DNA from: Allobosea sp.
GTDB taxonomy: Bacteria; Pseudomonadota; Alphaproteobacteria; Rhizobiales; Beijerinckiaceae
DNA: 64,000 nucleotides
Assembly (NCBI RefSeq): GCF_030695125.1
Contig: NZ_JAUYTP010000030.1
Coordinates: 1-64,000, forward strand
Reading direction: 5' to 3'
Below are positions 44,697 through 53,575 of this stretch, piece by piece; the stretch's first letter is position 1; each line of letters opens with the position of its first letter. The position numbers and the translations under genes are program-made. The notes under the pieces are model-generated. The model was given only the letters and a program-made list of their open reading frames with translations. It was not told where the DNA came from and ran no database searches.

Positions 44697-46109
44697 TCAT
44701 CCGAGCATGGGCGGAATCCTGAGATGATGATCCGTCGCCTGCTGCAGGGCGAAGCCGATGCGCAGGGTCATCGCCTCCTCATAGGCAGGGCAGCAGATCT
44801 GCAGGGACAGCGGCAGGCCCTCCGCCGTGAAGCCGTTGGGCAGCGACAATGCGCATATCTCGAGGAAATTGCCGAAGCGGGTGAAGCGCGAGGGCATCAC
44901 CGCCTGATCGACCGCGTCGAGGCGGATCGCGGGCATCGCCGTGCTCGGCGTCAGCAGGGCGTCCGTCCCCGCCAGCGCCTCCGCCATCGCCTGCTTGGCC
45001 CGCACCTGCCTGCGCTTGGTGGCGAGATAATCCTGCGCCGAGACCCCGGCGCCACCGAGAACGCGGGCGCGGACGGCCTCGTCCAGCACCACCGCAGGGT
45101 CACCCGCCAGGTGCCCGCTGTTGAAATAGGCTTCCGCCTCCAGGACCGCCTGAGAATCGAGGAAATCGGAAAAAGCGAAGGGCAGCGCCACATCGACGAT
45201 CTCGGCGCCGAGCCCGGCCAGCGTCGCCAACGAGCGGTCATAGGCCGCCAGCACGTCGTCATCCACGCCGATGCGTTCCGAGGCCGGCATGCGGGCCAGC
45301 CGCAGGCCGCGCACGCCACGTTTCAGCGTCGGCAGCGGGTCCGCCGCTGTGATGCCGCGCGTGTTGGGGTCGAGCGGATCAGGCCCCTGCAGGACATTGT
45401 AGAGCAGCGCCACGTCCTCGACGTCGCGCGCCATCGGGCCCGGCGTGTCGAGCGAGGTCGAGAGCGGGATGATGCCATGCGTCGAGATCCGCCCGATCGT
45501 GACCTTGAGCCCGGTCAGGCCGCAGAAGGCGGCGGGCAGCCGGACCGAACCACCGGTGTCGGTGCCGATCGCCCAGGGGGCGAGCCTTGCCGCGACCGCG
45601 ACGCCGGAGCCGCTGCTGGAGCCGCCGGGCGTGCGCGCATGGGCGAGATCCCAGGGATTCCAGGGGGTGCCCATATGCTGGTTCGTGCCCCAGCCGCCAT
45701 AGGCGAATTCGACGGTGTGGGTCTTGCCGAGGACGATCATCCCCTGCGCGATCATGCGCCGGGCGATCGTCGCCGTGACCGCCGATCTCCGGCTGCGCCA
45801 ATGGGCCGAGCCGCCGGTCGTGATGCGTCCCTCGAGATCGACGAGGTCCTTCAGCGCCACCGGTATGCCGTGCAACGGGCCCACCGCATGGCCGGAGCGG
45901 ATCGCCTTCTCGGCCCCCTCGGCGGCCAGCCGCGCATCGTCGGCATAGACGTCGACGAAGGCGCGCAGCTTGGGCTCGAGGCGTTCGATGCGGGCCAGCA
46001 GCGCCTCGACCACATCGACGGGCGAGAGCCGCCGGGCCGCGATCTCCCGCGCCAGGACATGGGCCGGCAGATGAACCGGATCCGTGCCGATGCGAGGGGC
46101 TGTGTCCAT
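44697..46109 (-). CDS. Amidase signature family protein
   Basis: Hydrolase of the amidase signature family (Ser-cisSer-Lys triad), 470 residues. The lysine lies in GIPVALKDLVDLEG (about residue 87); the Gly/Ser-rich loop TPGGSSSGSGVAVAARLAPW and the nucleophile block AIGTDTGGSVRLPAAFCGLT are complete. The C-terminus (SLPNGFTAEGLPLSLQI) matches the family. The amide substrate cannot be deduced. The gene begins five bases after the stop of the family-5 binding protein, so they form an operon; the amidase may process a compound taken up through that protein. An MFS gene follows 106 bp further on. Confidence 0.94.
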   Translation of the reverse strand: MDTAPRIGTDPVHLPAHVLAREIAARRLSPVDVVEALLARIERLEPKLRAFVDVYADDARLAAEGAEKAIRSGHAVGPLHGIPVALKDLVDLEGRITTGGSAHWRSRRSAVTATIARRMIAQGMIVLGKTHTVEFAYGGWGTNQHMGTPWNPWDLAHARTPGGSSSGSGVAVAARLAPWAIGTDTGGSVRLPAAFCGLTGLKVTIGRISTHGIIPLSTSLDTPGPMARDVEDVALLYNVLQGPDPLDPNTRGITAADPLPTLKRGVRGLRLARMPASERIGVDDDVLAAYDRSLATLAGLGAEIVDVALPFAFSDFLDSQAVLEAEAYFNSGHLAGDPAVVLDEAVRARVLGGAGVSAQDYLATKRRQVRAKQAMAEALAGTDALLTPSTAMPAIRLDAVDQAVMPSRFTRFGNFLEICALSLPNGFTAEGLPLSLQICCPAYEEAMTLRIGFALQQATDHHLRIPPMLG

Positions 46110-46114
46110 GGCGG

Positions 46115-47755
46115 CTACTGCATGCTGATGCGCGCCAGGTCGACGAACCAGGATTGCGGCGAAATGAAACCCTGAACCTTCTTCGACATGGCGCGCGGGT
46201 TGAGATCGTGGACAACATAGAGCCAGGGCGGGTCGTCCACCAGCCGCTCATGGGCGATCGCCGTCTGCTCCGTCACCACCTTCGGATCCGACGCGGCCGC
46301 CAGCTTCGCCAGGGCCGCTTCGAAGGCCTCGTCCTTCCACTGCGGGAAATTGAAGCCGTTGGGCGGCGCGCTGGCGGCGCCGAAATAGCGCGCCATGACG
46401 CTTGGGTCGGTCGATGGTCCGCTGATGTTGAGCGCCATCGCGCCGCCCAGCGAGGGCTGGTCAGGCAGTGCGCGCATGCTGTTGAGCAGCACCTGCCATT
46501 CCGTGACGTTGAAGTCGATGCGGATGTCGCAGGCCTCCTTCATGCTGGCCTGCAGGAATTCGTTCATCGGCAGGGGCGCCATCTGCCCGGATCCCGAGGT
46601 CGAGATCATCACCTTGAAGGAGAGCGGCTTTTGCGGGCCGAACCCCGCCTCGGCGAGCAGGGCCTTGGCCTTGGCCGGGTCGAAGCGATAGCGGTTGGCC
46701 GGCTTGCCGAAACCGGGGTCGTTCGCCTTCAGCCAGCCGACCGCCGGCTCGGCCATGCCGTTCAGGAGCGCGACGATGCCGTCCCGGTCGACGCAGTAGT
46801 TCAGCGCCTGGCGGACGCGGACGTCCTTCAGAGGGCTGCCGGCGGCGCCAATGTTGAAGAGCCAGGGCCAGACATGCGGGTAGGAGCCCGTGGCGATGGT
46901 GAAACCGGCCTGGCGCAGCGAGGGAATGCCATCCGTCGGCGGCACCTCGATCCAGTCGACCTGGCCGGTGCGCAGCGCCGCGAGGCGTGCATTCGCCTCC
47001 GGCATCGGCAGCAGCACCACCCTGTCGAGCTTGGCCTTGCCCGCAGCATCCCAATAGCCGTCATGACGGACGAGTTCGACCCGCTCGCGCGGCGAGACAC
47101 TGGCGATCCGGAACGGACCGGTCCCCGCTGACGGCAGCAGCGCGGCCTTGGCCCAGTCGCGGCCCGCCTTTTCGAAGGAGGCGGGCGAGCTGAGCAACGC
47201 CAGCGAGACCATGTAGGGGAAGTAGGAGGCCGGCACGCTGGTGGTGATCGCCACCGTGTAGGCGTCGATCTTGCGGTAACCGGTCATGATCGGCGCACGG
47301 GCGCGCATGATCGCGGAAGACGGCGCCTCGAACTGGGGCGCGTCCTTATTGAAGTAGCGCTCGAAATTCCAGATCACGGCGTCGGCATCGAAGGCCGTGC
47401 CGTCATGGAAGGCGACGCCGCGCCGCAGATGGAAGATCCAGGTTTTCGGATCCTCGGCCGCCTGCTCCCAGCGCTCGGCCAGGCCCGGCCGCAGCGGCGC
47501 CAGTCGATCGGTCGTCGTCAAATCCCACAGGGCGAGGCTCTCGAACACCGGGTAGCCGAGAAACCGCATCCCCTCGAAGCCGTTATTGGGCAGGCCTGTC
47601 GCGGTCGGAATGTCGGAGGCGGTCATCGCGATGCGCAGCGTGCCCTGCGCCCGCAGGGGCTCGCTCAACCCGAGCCCGGACAAGCCGGCGAGCATCGCGA
47701 TCTTCAGCGCTGCCACCAGCCGCCCGCGCGAGGCCGCAAAAGTCCATCCACGCAT
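46115..47755 (-). CDS. Family 5 ABC transporter substrate-binding protein
   Basis: Periplasmic peptide-type binding protein of 546 residues with an N-terminal signal region (AALKIAMLAGLSGLGLSEPL). Typical family 5 segments are HLRRGVAFHDGTAFDADAVI, GTGPFRIASVSPRERVELVR and VRVRQALNYCVDRDGIVALL. ATG 47755 has a G-rich ribosome site upstream; the open frame extends nine codons further. No permease or ATPase genes are next to it, but an amidase follows five bases after its stop. It is a paralogue of the protein at 28706-30295. TTGCAA-type palindromes lie 40-75 bp upstream of the start. Confidence 0.93.
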   Translation of the reverse strand: MRGWTFAASRGRLVAALKIAMLAGLSGLGLSEPLRAQGTLRIAMTASDIPTATGLPNNGFEGMRFLGYPVFESLALWDLTTTDRLAPLRPGLAERWEQAAEDPKTWIFHLRRGVAFHDGTAFDADAVIWNFERYFNKDAPQFEAPSSAIMRARAPIMTGYRKIDAYTVAITTSVPASYFPYMVSLALLSSPASFEKAGRDWAKAALLPSAGTGPFRIASVSPRERVELVRHDGYWDAAGKAKLDRVVLLPMPEANARLAALRTGQVDWIEVPPTDGIPSLRQAGFTIATGSYPHVWPWLFNIGAAGSPLKDVRVRQALNYCVDRDGIVALLNGMAEPAVGWLKANDPGFGKPANRYRFDPAKAKALLAEAGFGPQKPLSFKVMISTSGSGQMAPLPMNEFLQASMKEACDIRIDFNVTEWQVLLNSMRALPDQPSLGGAMALNISGPSTDPSVMARYFGAASAPPNGFNFPQWKDEAFEAALAKLAAASDPKVVTEQTAIAHERLVDDPPWLYVVHDLNPRAMSKKVQGFISPQSWFVDLARISMQ

Positions 47756-48075
47756 TGTCTTCCCCCCCGCCGCATCATCCAAGTGCCATCAGCGCAATTT
47801 GCAACTTGCAGGTTGCGTTTTGCAAGTTGCGAGCCGTGGCGCAAGCCCTCAAGATCGGCAGGCCGCACCCCCTGGTTTCGAGGCTGAGCAGGCGAGCCCT
47901 GCACGGCCTGGGCCTGGCTGTCAGCTGCGACTGCAGGTTGTGACAGTCCGACGTGATGCCGCGCCATGCGCGCCGTATCGGCCGCACCGAGATCCGCTGC
48001 GGCGCATCGGCGCCGTCCGCGTTTCGCGACGCCGCGCCCTTGTGCCACCCCGGCGGGATGCGATAGACCCGGCGC
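47756..48075. other. Divergent intergenic region between the binding-protein operon and dxs
   Basis: 320 bp with no supported gene. It holds the TTGCAA-type palindromes near the binding-protein side (separate entry). Further on the sequence is GC-rich without recognisable promoter elements for dxs, whose GTG start lies at 48076. Confidence 0.5.
47798..47830. promoter_or_regulatory. Two TTTGCAA-type palindromic sites upstream of the binding-protein operon
   Basis: TTTGCAACTTGCA (47798-47810) and TTTTGCAAGTTGC (47818-47830) are near-identical in opposite orientation; each contains TGCAA-N-TTGC(A), itself a palindrome with one-base centre. They lie 43-75 bp upstream of the binding-protein ATG. 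TTTGCAA palindromes are known targets of some XRE-type regulators of short-chain acyl metabolism; the regulator here is unknown. Confidence 0.6.
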
Positions 48076-49989
48076 GTGACAAAGCGCCCTCACACGCCGA
48101 TCCTCGACCGCGTCGCCACGCCCGAGGACCTCCGCAAGCTCCCCGATGCCGATCTTCGACAGCTCGCCGAAGAGCTGCGGCAGGAGACGATCAGTGCCGT
48201 CTCCGTGACCGGCGGCCATCTCGGGGCCGGTCTCGGCGTCGTCGAGTTGACGGTGGCGCTGCACCATGTCTTCGACACGCCGCGCGACCGGCTGATCTGG
48301 GATGTCGGCCACCAGGCCTACCCGCACAAGATCCTCACCGGCCGACGCGAGCGCATCCGCACGCTGCGCCAGCCCGGCGGGCTGTCGGGCTTCACCCGCC
48401 GCTCGGAGAGCGCGTATGATCCCTTCGGCGCCGCCCAGTCCTCGACCTCGATCTCGGCCGGGCTCGGCATGGCGGTCGCGCGCGACCTCGCCGGCGGTGT
48501 CAACAACGTCATCGCAGTGATCGGCGACGGGGCGATGTCGGCGGGCATGGCCTATGAGGCCATGAACAATGCCGGCGCGCTGGGTTCGCGCCTCATCGTC
48601 ATCCTCAACGACAACGACATGTCGATCGCGCCCCCGGTCGGCGCGATGTCGGCCTATCTGGCGCGGCTGGTCTCGGGCCGGACCTACCGCTCGATCCGCG
48701 AGGCGGCCAAGCAACTGGCCGAGAGGCTGCCGCGCTTCTTCCACGACAAGGCGAAGCGCACCGAGGAGTATGCGCGCGGCTTCTGGACCGGCGGCACGCT
48801 GTTCGAGGAGCTCGGCTTCTACTATGTCGGCCCGATCGACGGCCACAACCTCGACCACCTCCTGCCGGTGCTGCGCAATGTGCGCGACGCCGGCCGCGGT
48901 CCGATCCTCGTCCATGTCGTGACCCAGAAGGGCAAGGGATACGCGCCCGCCGAGGCGACGGCCGACAAATATCATGCCGTGGTCAAGTTCGACCCCGTGA
49001 CCGGCCAGCAGGCCAAGGCGCCGGCGAACGCGCCGAGCTATACGGCGGTGTTCGGCAACGCGCTGATCAAGGCCGCGCGCGAGGACGCCAAGATCGTCGC
49101 CGTCACGGCCGCGATGCCGTCCGGCACGGGCATCGACGCCTTCGGCAAGGAGTTCCCGGCGCGGACCTTCGATGTCGGTATCGCCGAGCAGCATGCAGTC
49201 ACCTTCGCCGCAGGTCTCGCGACGGAAGGCTACAAGCCGTTCTGCGCGATCTATTCGACCTTCCTGCAGCGCGCCTACGACCAGGTCGTCCACGACGTCG
49301 CGATCCAGAAGCTCCCGGTGCGCTTCGCGCTCGACCGGGCCGGGCTGGTCGGCGCCGATGGCGCGACCCATGCGGGCGCCTTCGACGTTGCCTATCTCGC
49401 CTGCCTGCCCGACATGGTGGTGATGGCAGCAGCCGACGAGGCGGAGCTGACACATATGGTCGCCACGGCGGCCGCCTTCGACGAGGGTCCGATCGCCTTC
49501 CGCTACCCGCGTGGCGAGGGCGTGGGCGTCGAGATCCCAGATGTCGGCGTTCCGCTCGAGATCGGCCGCGGCCGGATCGTCCGCGAGGGCTCGCGCGTCG
49601 CGCTGCTCTCGCTCGGCACGCGGCTGGCGGAGTGTCTGATGGCGGCCGAGCAGCTCGGCCAGCGCGGATTGTCGACCACCGTCGCCGATGCGCGCTTCGC
49701 CAAGCCGCTCGACGAGGCGCTGATCCTGCGGCTTGCCCGCGAGCACGAGGTCCTGGTCACGGTCGAGGAGGGATCGGTCGGCGGCTTCGGCAGCCATGTC
49801 CTGCATCTGCTGGCGCGCAGCGGCCTGCTCGATGGCGGGCTGAAGGTGCGCACGCTGACGCTGCCGGACGTCTACCAGGAACACGACAAGCCCGACGCAA
49901 TGTATGCGCTGGCCGGGCTCGACGCCGCCGGCATCGTGCGCACCGTCGAGGGCGCGCTCGGCGTTCCCGCTTCGGTCAGGCGGGCCTGA
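48076..49989 (+). CDS. dxs: 1-deoxy-D-xylulose-5-phosphate synthase
   Basis: Thiamine-diphosphate enzyme joining pyruvate and glyceraldehyde 3-phosphate, the first step of the MEP isoprenoid pathway. All 637 residues are present: [20 protein letters not shown] and the cofactor-binding [20 protein letters not shown], then the pyrimidine domain with [20 protein letters not shown], containing the catalytic Glu, and the final transketolase C domain. The start is GTG 48076 ([13 protein letters not shown]). tlyA follows by 22 bp, an arrangement common in alphaproteobacteria. Confidence 0.98.
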   Translation: MTKRPHTPILDRVATPEDLRKLPDADLRQLAEELRQETISAVSVTGGHLGAGLGVVELTVALHHVFDTPRDRLIWDVGHQAYPHKILTGRRERIRTLRQPGGLSGFTRRSESAYDPFGAAQSSTSISAGLGMAVARDLAGGVNNVIAVIGDGAMSAGMAYEAMNNAGALGSRLIVILNDNDMSIAPPVGAMSAYLARLVSGRTYRSIREAAKQLAERLPRFFHDKAKRTEEYARGFWTGGTLFEELGFYYVGPIDGHNLDHLLPVLRNVRDAGRGPILVHVVTQKGKGYAPAEATADKYHAVVKFDPVTGQQAKAPANAPSYTAVFGNALIKAAREDAKIVAVTAAMPSGTGIDAFGKEFPARTFDVGIAEQHAVTFAAGLATEGYKPFCAIYSTFLQRAYDQVVHDVAIQKLPVRFALDRAGLVGADGATHAGAFDVAYLACLPDMVVMAAADEAELTHMVATAAAFDEGPIAFRYPRGEGVGVEIPDVGVPLEIGRGRIVREGSRVALLSLGTRLAECLMAAEQLGQRGLSTTVADARFAKPLDEALILRLAREHEVLVTVEEGSVGGFGSHVLHLLARSGLLDGGLKVRTLTLPDVYQEHDKPDAMYALAGLDAAGIVRTVEGALGVPASVRRA

Positions 49990-50011
49990 AACGGCGCGCG
50001 GAAGGCTCGTC

Positions 50012-50740
50012 ATGAAGCTCCGGGCCGACCAGTTGCTCGTTGAACGCGGCCTGTGCGAGAGCCGCGCCCGCGCCCAGGCCGCCATCGCCGCCGGCCTCGT
50101 CACTGCCGATGATCTTCCCGTCCGAAAGGCGTCGCAGATGCTGGCGCCGACGGCCGTGCTGACGGCGCAGTCACCCCATCCTTACGTCTCGCGCGGCGGG
50201 CTGAAGCTGGCGGAGGCGCTCGATGCCTTCGGTTTCGATCCCAAGGGCCGCATCTGCCTTGATGTCGGTGCCTCGACCGGCGGTTTCACCGATCTGCTGC
50301 TGCGGCGCGGCGCGGCTCTTGTGATCGCGGTCGATGTCGGCCGCGACCAGCTCCACGCCTCGCTGCGGGGTGATCGCCGTGTCGTCAGCCTCGAGGCGCG
50401 CGACATCCGGACGCTGAAGCCCGCCGAACTGCCGGACGCGCCGACGCTCGCCGCCATCGATGTCAGCTTCATCTCGCTGCGGCTGGTGCTGCCGGCGGTC
50501 GCGGCGCTGCTTGCGCCCGGCGCGCAGATCGCGGCCCTGATCAAGCCGCAGTTCGAAGCCGGCCGCGCCGCGCTCAAGAAGGGGATCGTCCGGGACGAGG
50601 CCGTGCATCAGGCGGTCTGCACCGAGATCGCGGCCTTGCTGGGCACTCTCGGCTTTGCCGTCGAAGGCCCCATCCCCTCCCCGATCGAGGGCGGCGACGG
50701 CAACCGCGAATTCCTGATCGGCGCCAAAAAGCTGGGCTGA
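50012..50740 (+). CDS. tlyA: TlyA-family rRNA methyltransferase
   Basis: S-adenosylmethionine-dependent RNA 2'-O-methyltransferase of the TlyA/hemolysin A family, 242 residues. An N-terminal S4 RNA-binding domain (MKLRADQLLVERGLCESRAR, about 1-60) is followed by an FtsJ-like domain with the cofactor loop CLDVGASTGGFTDLLLRRGA, then the catalytic-type residues Lys80s (SRGGLKLAEAL), Asp in AIDVSFISLRLVLP and Lys in LIKPQFEAG. GGAAGG about seven bases upstream sets ATG 50012 as start. Members methylate 16S and sometimes 23S rRNA. It ends one base before the stop of the convergent next gene. Confidence 0.94.
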   Translation: MKLRADQLLVERGLCESRARAQAAIAAGLVTADDLPVRKASQMLAPTAVLTAQSPHPYVSRGGLKLAEALDAFGFDPKGRICLDVGASTGGFTDLLLRRGAALVIAVDVGRDQLHASLRGDRRVVSLEARDIRTLKPAELPDAPTLAAIDVSFISLRLVLPAVAALLAPGAQIAALIKPQFEAGRAALKKGIVRDEAVHQAVCTEIAALLGTLGFAVEGPIPSPIEGGDGNREFLIGAKKLG

Positions 50741-51187
50741 TCAGCGCTTCAGAAGCGCATCGACCTCGGCCTGCAGGGCCCGGCTCTCGACCCGGCCGAT
50801 ATCGACCGCACCGTTGGCGTTGATGAACTGGGTGGCGCGCCCGATCTGCCGGCGCAAGGCCTCACCGGCCACTTCCGCGATGGTCGCGGCGTCCAGCCCC
50901 GACGGCTTGTCGGAGAGCAGGGCGGTGGCGGTCGCGACCAGCCGGGTCATCGCCACGCAGAGTTCCTCGAAGCCGGAGCGGCGCTCCAGCGAGACCTGCT
51001 CATAGGCCGCCAGCGCAGCGGGAGCGCAACGCAGCGGCGACGTTTCGAAATGCTCGCAATAGGTGATGCTGCGCCAGGCCTTGAGATCGTCGATGACGCC
51101 GTGATCATCCGCCGCCAGCTCGATCAGCATCAGGGCTTCATTGTATCGGTTGAGAAAGTCGGTCGAGAGGCGTGGACCTTCTGACAT
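50741..51187 (-). CDS. Conserved-looking hypothetical protein
   Basis: I do not recognise this 148-residue protein. It is predicted to be wholly alpha-helical and soluble, with no signal peptide or membrane segment: MSEGPRLSTDFLNRYNEALM, two cysteines (44 and about 55), and a final helix ESRALQAEVDALLKR. Residue pattern and codon usage agree with a real gene. Its stop directly abuts the tlyA stop (convergent, no spacer), and it is divergent from the SRAP gene. Similar small helical proteins occur in related Hyphomicrobiales without known function. Confidence 0.7.
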   Translation of the reverse strand: MSEGPRLSTDFLNRYNEALMLIELAADDHGVIDDLKAWRSITYCEHFETSPLRCAPAALAAYEQVSLERRSGFEELCVAMTRLVATATALLSDKPSGLDAATIAEVAGEALRRQIGRATQFINANGAVDIGRVESRALQAEVDALLKR

Positions 51188-51330
51188 CTACGCCCCTGGC
51201 GTCCCCTCCATCACCCTGCGCATCGATCGCGGAGACGGTCCTCTCGAGCCTCAAACCGACGGGACTATGCTTCGGCAAACCCAAATAAAGTGTTGATCCG
51301 AAAGCAAGTCGTCGCCACATCTGCAAGATC

Positions 51331-52092
51331 ATGTGTGGTCGCTACGCCATTACCCTGCCGCCAGCTTCGATGCGGTCGCTGTTCGGCTATGCCGAGCAGC
51401 CGAATTTCCCGCCGCGCTACAACATCGCGCCGACGCAGCCCGTGCCGGTGGTCCGGCAGCACGAGGGGGCGCGGCAGTTCATGCTGATGCGCTGGGGCTT
51501 CATCCCGGGCTGGGTCAAGGACCCCAAGGACTTTCCGCTCGTGATCAATATTCGCGGCGAGAGTGCCGCCACGAAACCCTCCTTCCGGGCCGCGCTGACG
51601 CGGCGGCGCTGCCTGATGCCGGTGGACGGGTTCTATGAATGGCATCGGCTGGGCCAGGGCCGGCAGGCCGAGAACCGTGCCTATCTGTTCCGGCGGCCCG
51701 ATCGCGGGCTCCTCGCCTTCGCCGCCTTGTGGGAGACCTGGCATTCGCCGGACGGATCGGAAATCGACACGGTCGCGCTGGTCAACGGACCGGCGAACGG
51801 GCTGATGGCGGCGATCCATGATCGCTGCCCGGTGATCCTCGATCCGCGCGACTTCGACTGTTGGCTCGATCCCGCAGCCGAAGCCCAGGCCTACAACGCG
51901 CTGCTGCGGCCACCGCCGGAGGATCTGCTGGAGATGGTCCGGATCGGCAGCGCCGTGAACAAGGTCGCCCATGACGGGCCGGAGGTGCAGGCGCCCTTCG
52001 ATCCGGCGACGGTGCCCAAGGCCGCCGCCGTCAGCGCCAGGGCCAAACCGGTGGCGCGTGCCAGGGATGACGGTCAGGGCAGCCTGTTCTGA
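51331..52092 (+). CDS. SOS response-associated peptidase (SRAP, YedK/HMCES-like)
   Basis: DNA-protein crosslink protein that shields abasic sites in single-stranded DNA. The 253 residues begin MCGRYAITLP, so Cys2 becomes the N-terminal nucleophile after Met removal and forms the thiazolidine link. Other family residues are present: PRYNIAPTQPVPVV, INIRGESAATKPSFR, RRCLMPVDGFYEWHR with the Glu, and ANGLMAAIHDRCPVIL with the His. No alphaproteobacterial LexA box (GTTC-N7-GTTC) was seen upstream, so SOS control is uncertain. It is convergent with the FAD oxidase gene. Confidence 0.95.
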   Translation: MCGRYAITLPPASMRSLFGYAEQPNFPPRYNIAPTQPVPVVRQHEGARQFMLMRWGFIPGWVKDPKDFPLVINIRGESAATKPSFRAALTRRRCLMPVDGFYEWHRLGQGRQAENRAYLFRRPDRGLLAFAALWETWHSPDGSEIDTVALVNGPANGLMAAIHDRCPVILDPRDFDCWLDPAAEAQAYNALLRPPPEDLLEMVRIGSAVNKVAHDGPEVQAPFDPATVPKAAAVSARAKPVARARDDGQGSLF

Positions 52093-52104
52093 CGCACAGC
52101 AGCG

Positions 52105-52146
52105 GTTCCAACAATCGAGCCGGTTTCCCGCCCGAACTGTTGGAAC
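52105..52146. terminator. Hairpin between convergent SRAP and FAD-oxidase genes
   Basis: GTTCCAACA (52105-52113) and TGTTGGAAC (52138-52146) are a perfect nine-bp inverted repeat with a 24-base loop. It fills the gap between the two convergent genes. There is no T-run, so it is at most a Rho-assisted or bidirectional terminator. Confidence 0.45.
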
Positions 52147-53559
52147 TCACATTGCCAGCACGGCGCCGGGGTTGAGGATTCCCTGCGGGTCGAGCGTAGC
52201 CTTCAGCGTCTTCATCAAGGCCAGTTCGACCGGGTCCTTGACCCCGGGCAGCAGGTCGCGCTTGAGGCGGCCGATGCCGTGTTCGGCCGAGATCGAGCCG
52301 TGCATCTCGCTGACGATGGCATGGACCGCTTCGTTCATCGTGCTCCAGCCGGCGATGAAGCCGGCCTTGTCGGCGCCGACCGGCTGGCTGACGTTGAAGT
52401 GGATGTTGCCGTCGCCCAGATGGCCGAAGGGCAGCGGCCGGCAGCCGGGCACCATCGCCGTGACGGCTTCCGAGGCGCGGGCGATGAAGGCCGGCACCGC
52501 CTGCAGCGGCACCGAGACGTCGTGCTTGATCGAGCCACCCTCATAGGTCTGCACCTCGGAGAGCATCTCGCGTAGCTTCCAGAAATCCGCACGCTGGGAG
52601 AGCGAGCCCGCCAGCGCCGCATCGGTGACCAGCCCGTTCTCCAGCGCATCCCCGAGAAAGGCCTCGACCGCCTCGTCGAGCCCGGTCGCGGACTGGGCCG
52701 AGACCTCCATCAGCACATACCAGGGCGAGGGCTCCGAGAGCGGGTCTCGCGCGCCGGCGGCATGACGCAGGACGAATTCGACACCGAGCCGCGACATCAG
52801 CTCGAAGGTGGTGAGCGTGCCGCCGGCGCCGGCCTTGGCGGCGTTGAGCAGCGCCAGCGCCGCTTCAGGGTCGGGCACGGCAAGGAAGGCGGTGGCGCGC
52901 GCGGCAGGCTGCGGGAACAGCTTCAGCACGGCAGCGGTGATGATGCCGAGCGTGCCCTCGGCACCGATGAAGAGGTTCTTCAGATCGTAGCCGGTGTTGT
53001 CCTTGCGCAGCTGGCGCAGGCCGTTCCAGACCCGGCCATCGGCGAGCACGACCTCGAGCCCCATGCAGAGCTCGCGGGCATTGCCATAGGCCAGCACGGC
53101 GGTGCCGCCGGCATTGGTCGAGAGATTGCCGCCGATGGTGCAGGAGCCTTCCGAGGCGAGCGAGAGCGGGAACAGCCGCCCTGCGGCTTCCGCCGCCTCC
53201 TGCGCCTTCTGCAGCGTCAGGCCGGCTTCGACCGTCATCGTATCGCTGTCGGCGTCGATGCTGCGGATCCTGTCCATGCGCTGCAGCGACAGCACGATCT
53301 CGCGTCCCTCGGCGATCGGGATCTGGCCGCCGACGAGGCCGGTATTGCCGCCCTGGGGCACGAGCTTCGTGCCGGTCCGGGCCGCGAGCTTGACCAGCTC
53401 GGCGACCTCCGCGGTCGAGCCCGGCCGCACGATCGCCTGCGCCTTGCCGCGGAACAGGTCCCGCCATTCCTTGAGATAGGGCACCATCGCGTCCGCATCG
53501 GTGACGATGTTCTTCGCGCCGATGATCGCCGCCATGTCGTCCAGGATGGATGCGCTCAA
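52147..53559 (-). CDS. FAD-binding oxidase, D-lactate/2-hydroxyglutarate dehydrogenase-like
   Basis: Flavoprotein of the FAD-linked oxidase C-terminal family (D-2-hydroxyacid dehydrogenases), 470 residues. The PCMH domain has TKLVPQGGNTGLVGGQIPIA and CTIGGNLSTNAGGTAVLAYG, then LFIGAEGTLGIITAAVLKLF. The C-terminal part has PFGHLGDGNIHFNVSQPVGA and GSISAEHGIGRLKRDLLPGV, with metal-site histidines as in D-2-hydroxyglutarate dehydrogenase. The start is TTG 53559, five bases after a GGAGG ribosome site; ATG 53535 is possible but lacks one. It begins 16 bp after the stop of the RNA methyltransferase gene upstream on the same strand. Confidence 0.93.
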   Translation of the reverse strand: MSASILDDMAAIIGAKNIVTDADAMVPYLKEWRDLFRGKAQAIVRPGSTAEVAELVKLAARTGTKLVPQGGNTGLVGGQIPIAEGREIVLSLQRMDRIRSIDADSDTMTVEAGLTLQKAQEAAEAAGRLFPLSLASEGSCTIGGNLSTNAGGTAVLAYGNARELCMGLEVVLADGRVWNGLRQLRKDNTGYDLKNLFIGAEGTLGIITAAVLKLFPQPAARATAFLAVPDPEAALALLNAAKAGAGGTLTTFELMSRLGVEFVLRHAAGARDPLSEPSPWYVLMEVSAQSATGLDEAVEAFLGDALENGLVTDAALAGSLSQRADFWKLREMLSEVQTYEGGSIKHDVSVPLQAVPAFIARASEAVTAMVPGCRPLPFGHLGDGNIHFNVSQPVGADKAGFIAGWSTMNEAVHAIVSEMHGSISAEHGIGRLKRDLLPGVKDPVELALMKTLKATLDPQGILNPGAVLAM

Positions 53560-53575
53560 GGATGCCTCCGGGGTC

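Noticed and set aside
44661..44700. Possible small regulator gene upstream of the MFS transporter
   Set aside because: A short in-frame extension (SDDTARLREKRQTSQ) exists but has no start context and no recognisable fold.
51188..51330. LexA box before the SRAP gene
   Set aside because: I looked for GTTC-N7-GTTC and GAAC-N7-GAAC on both strands in this gap and found no match.
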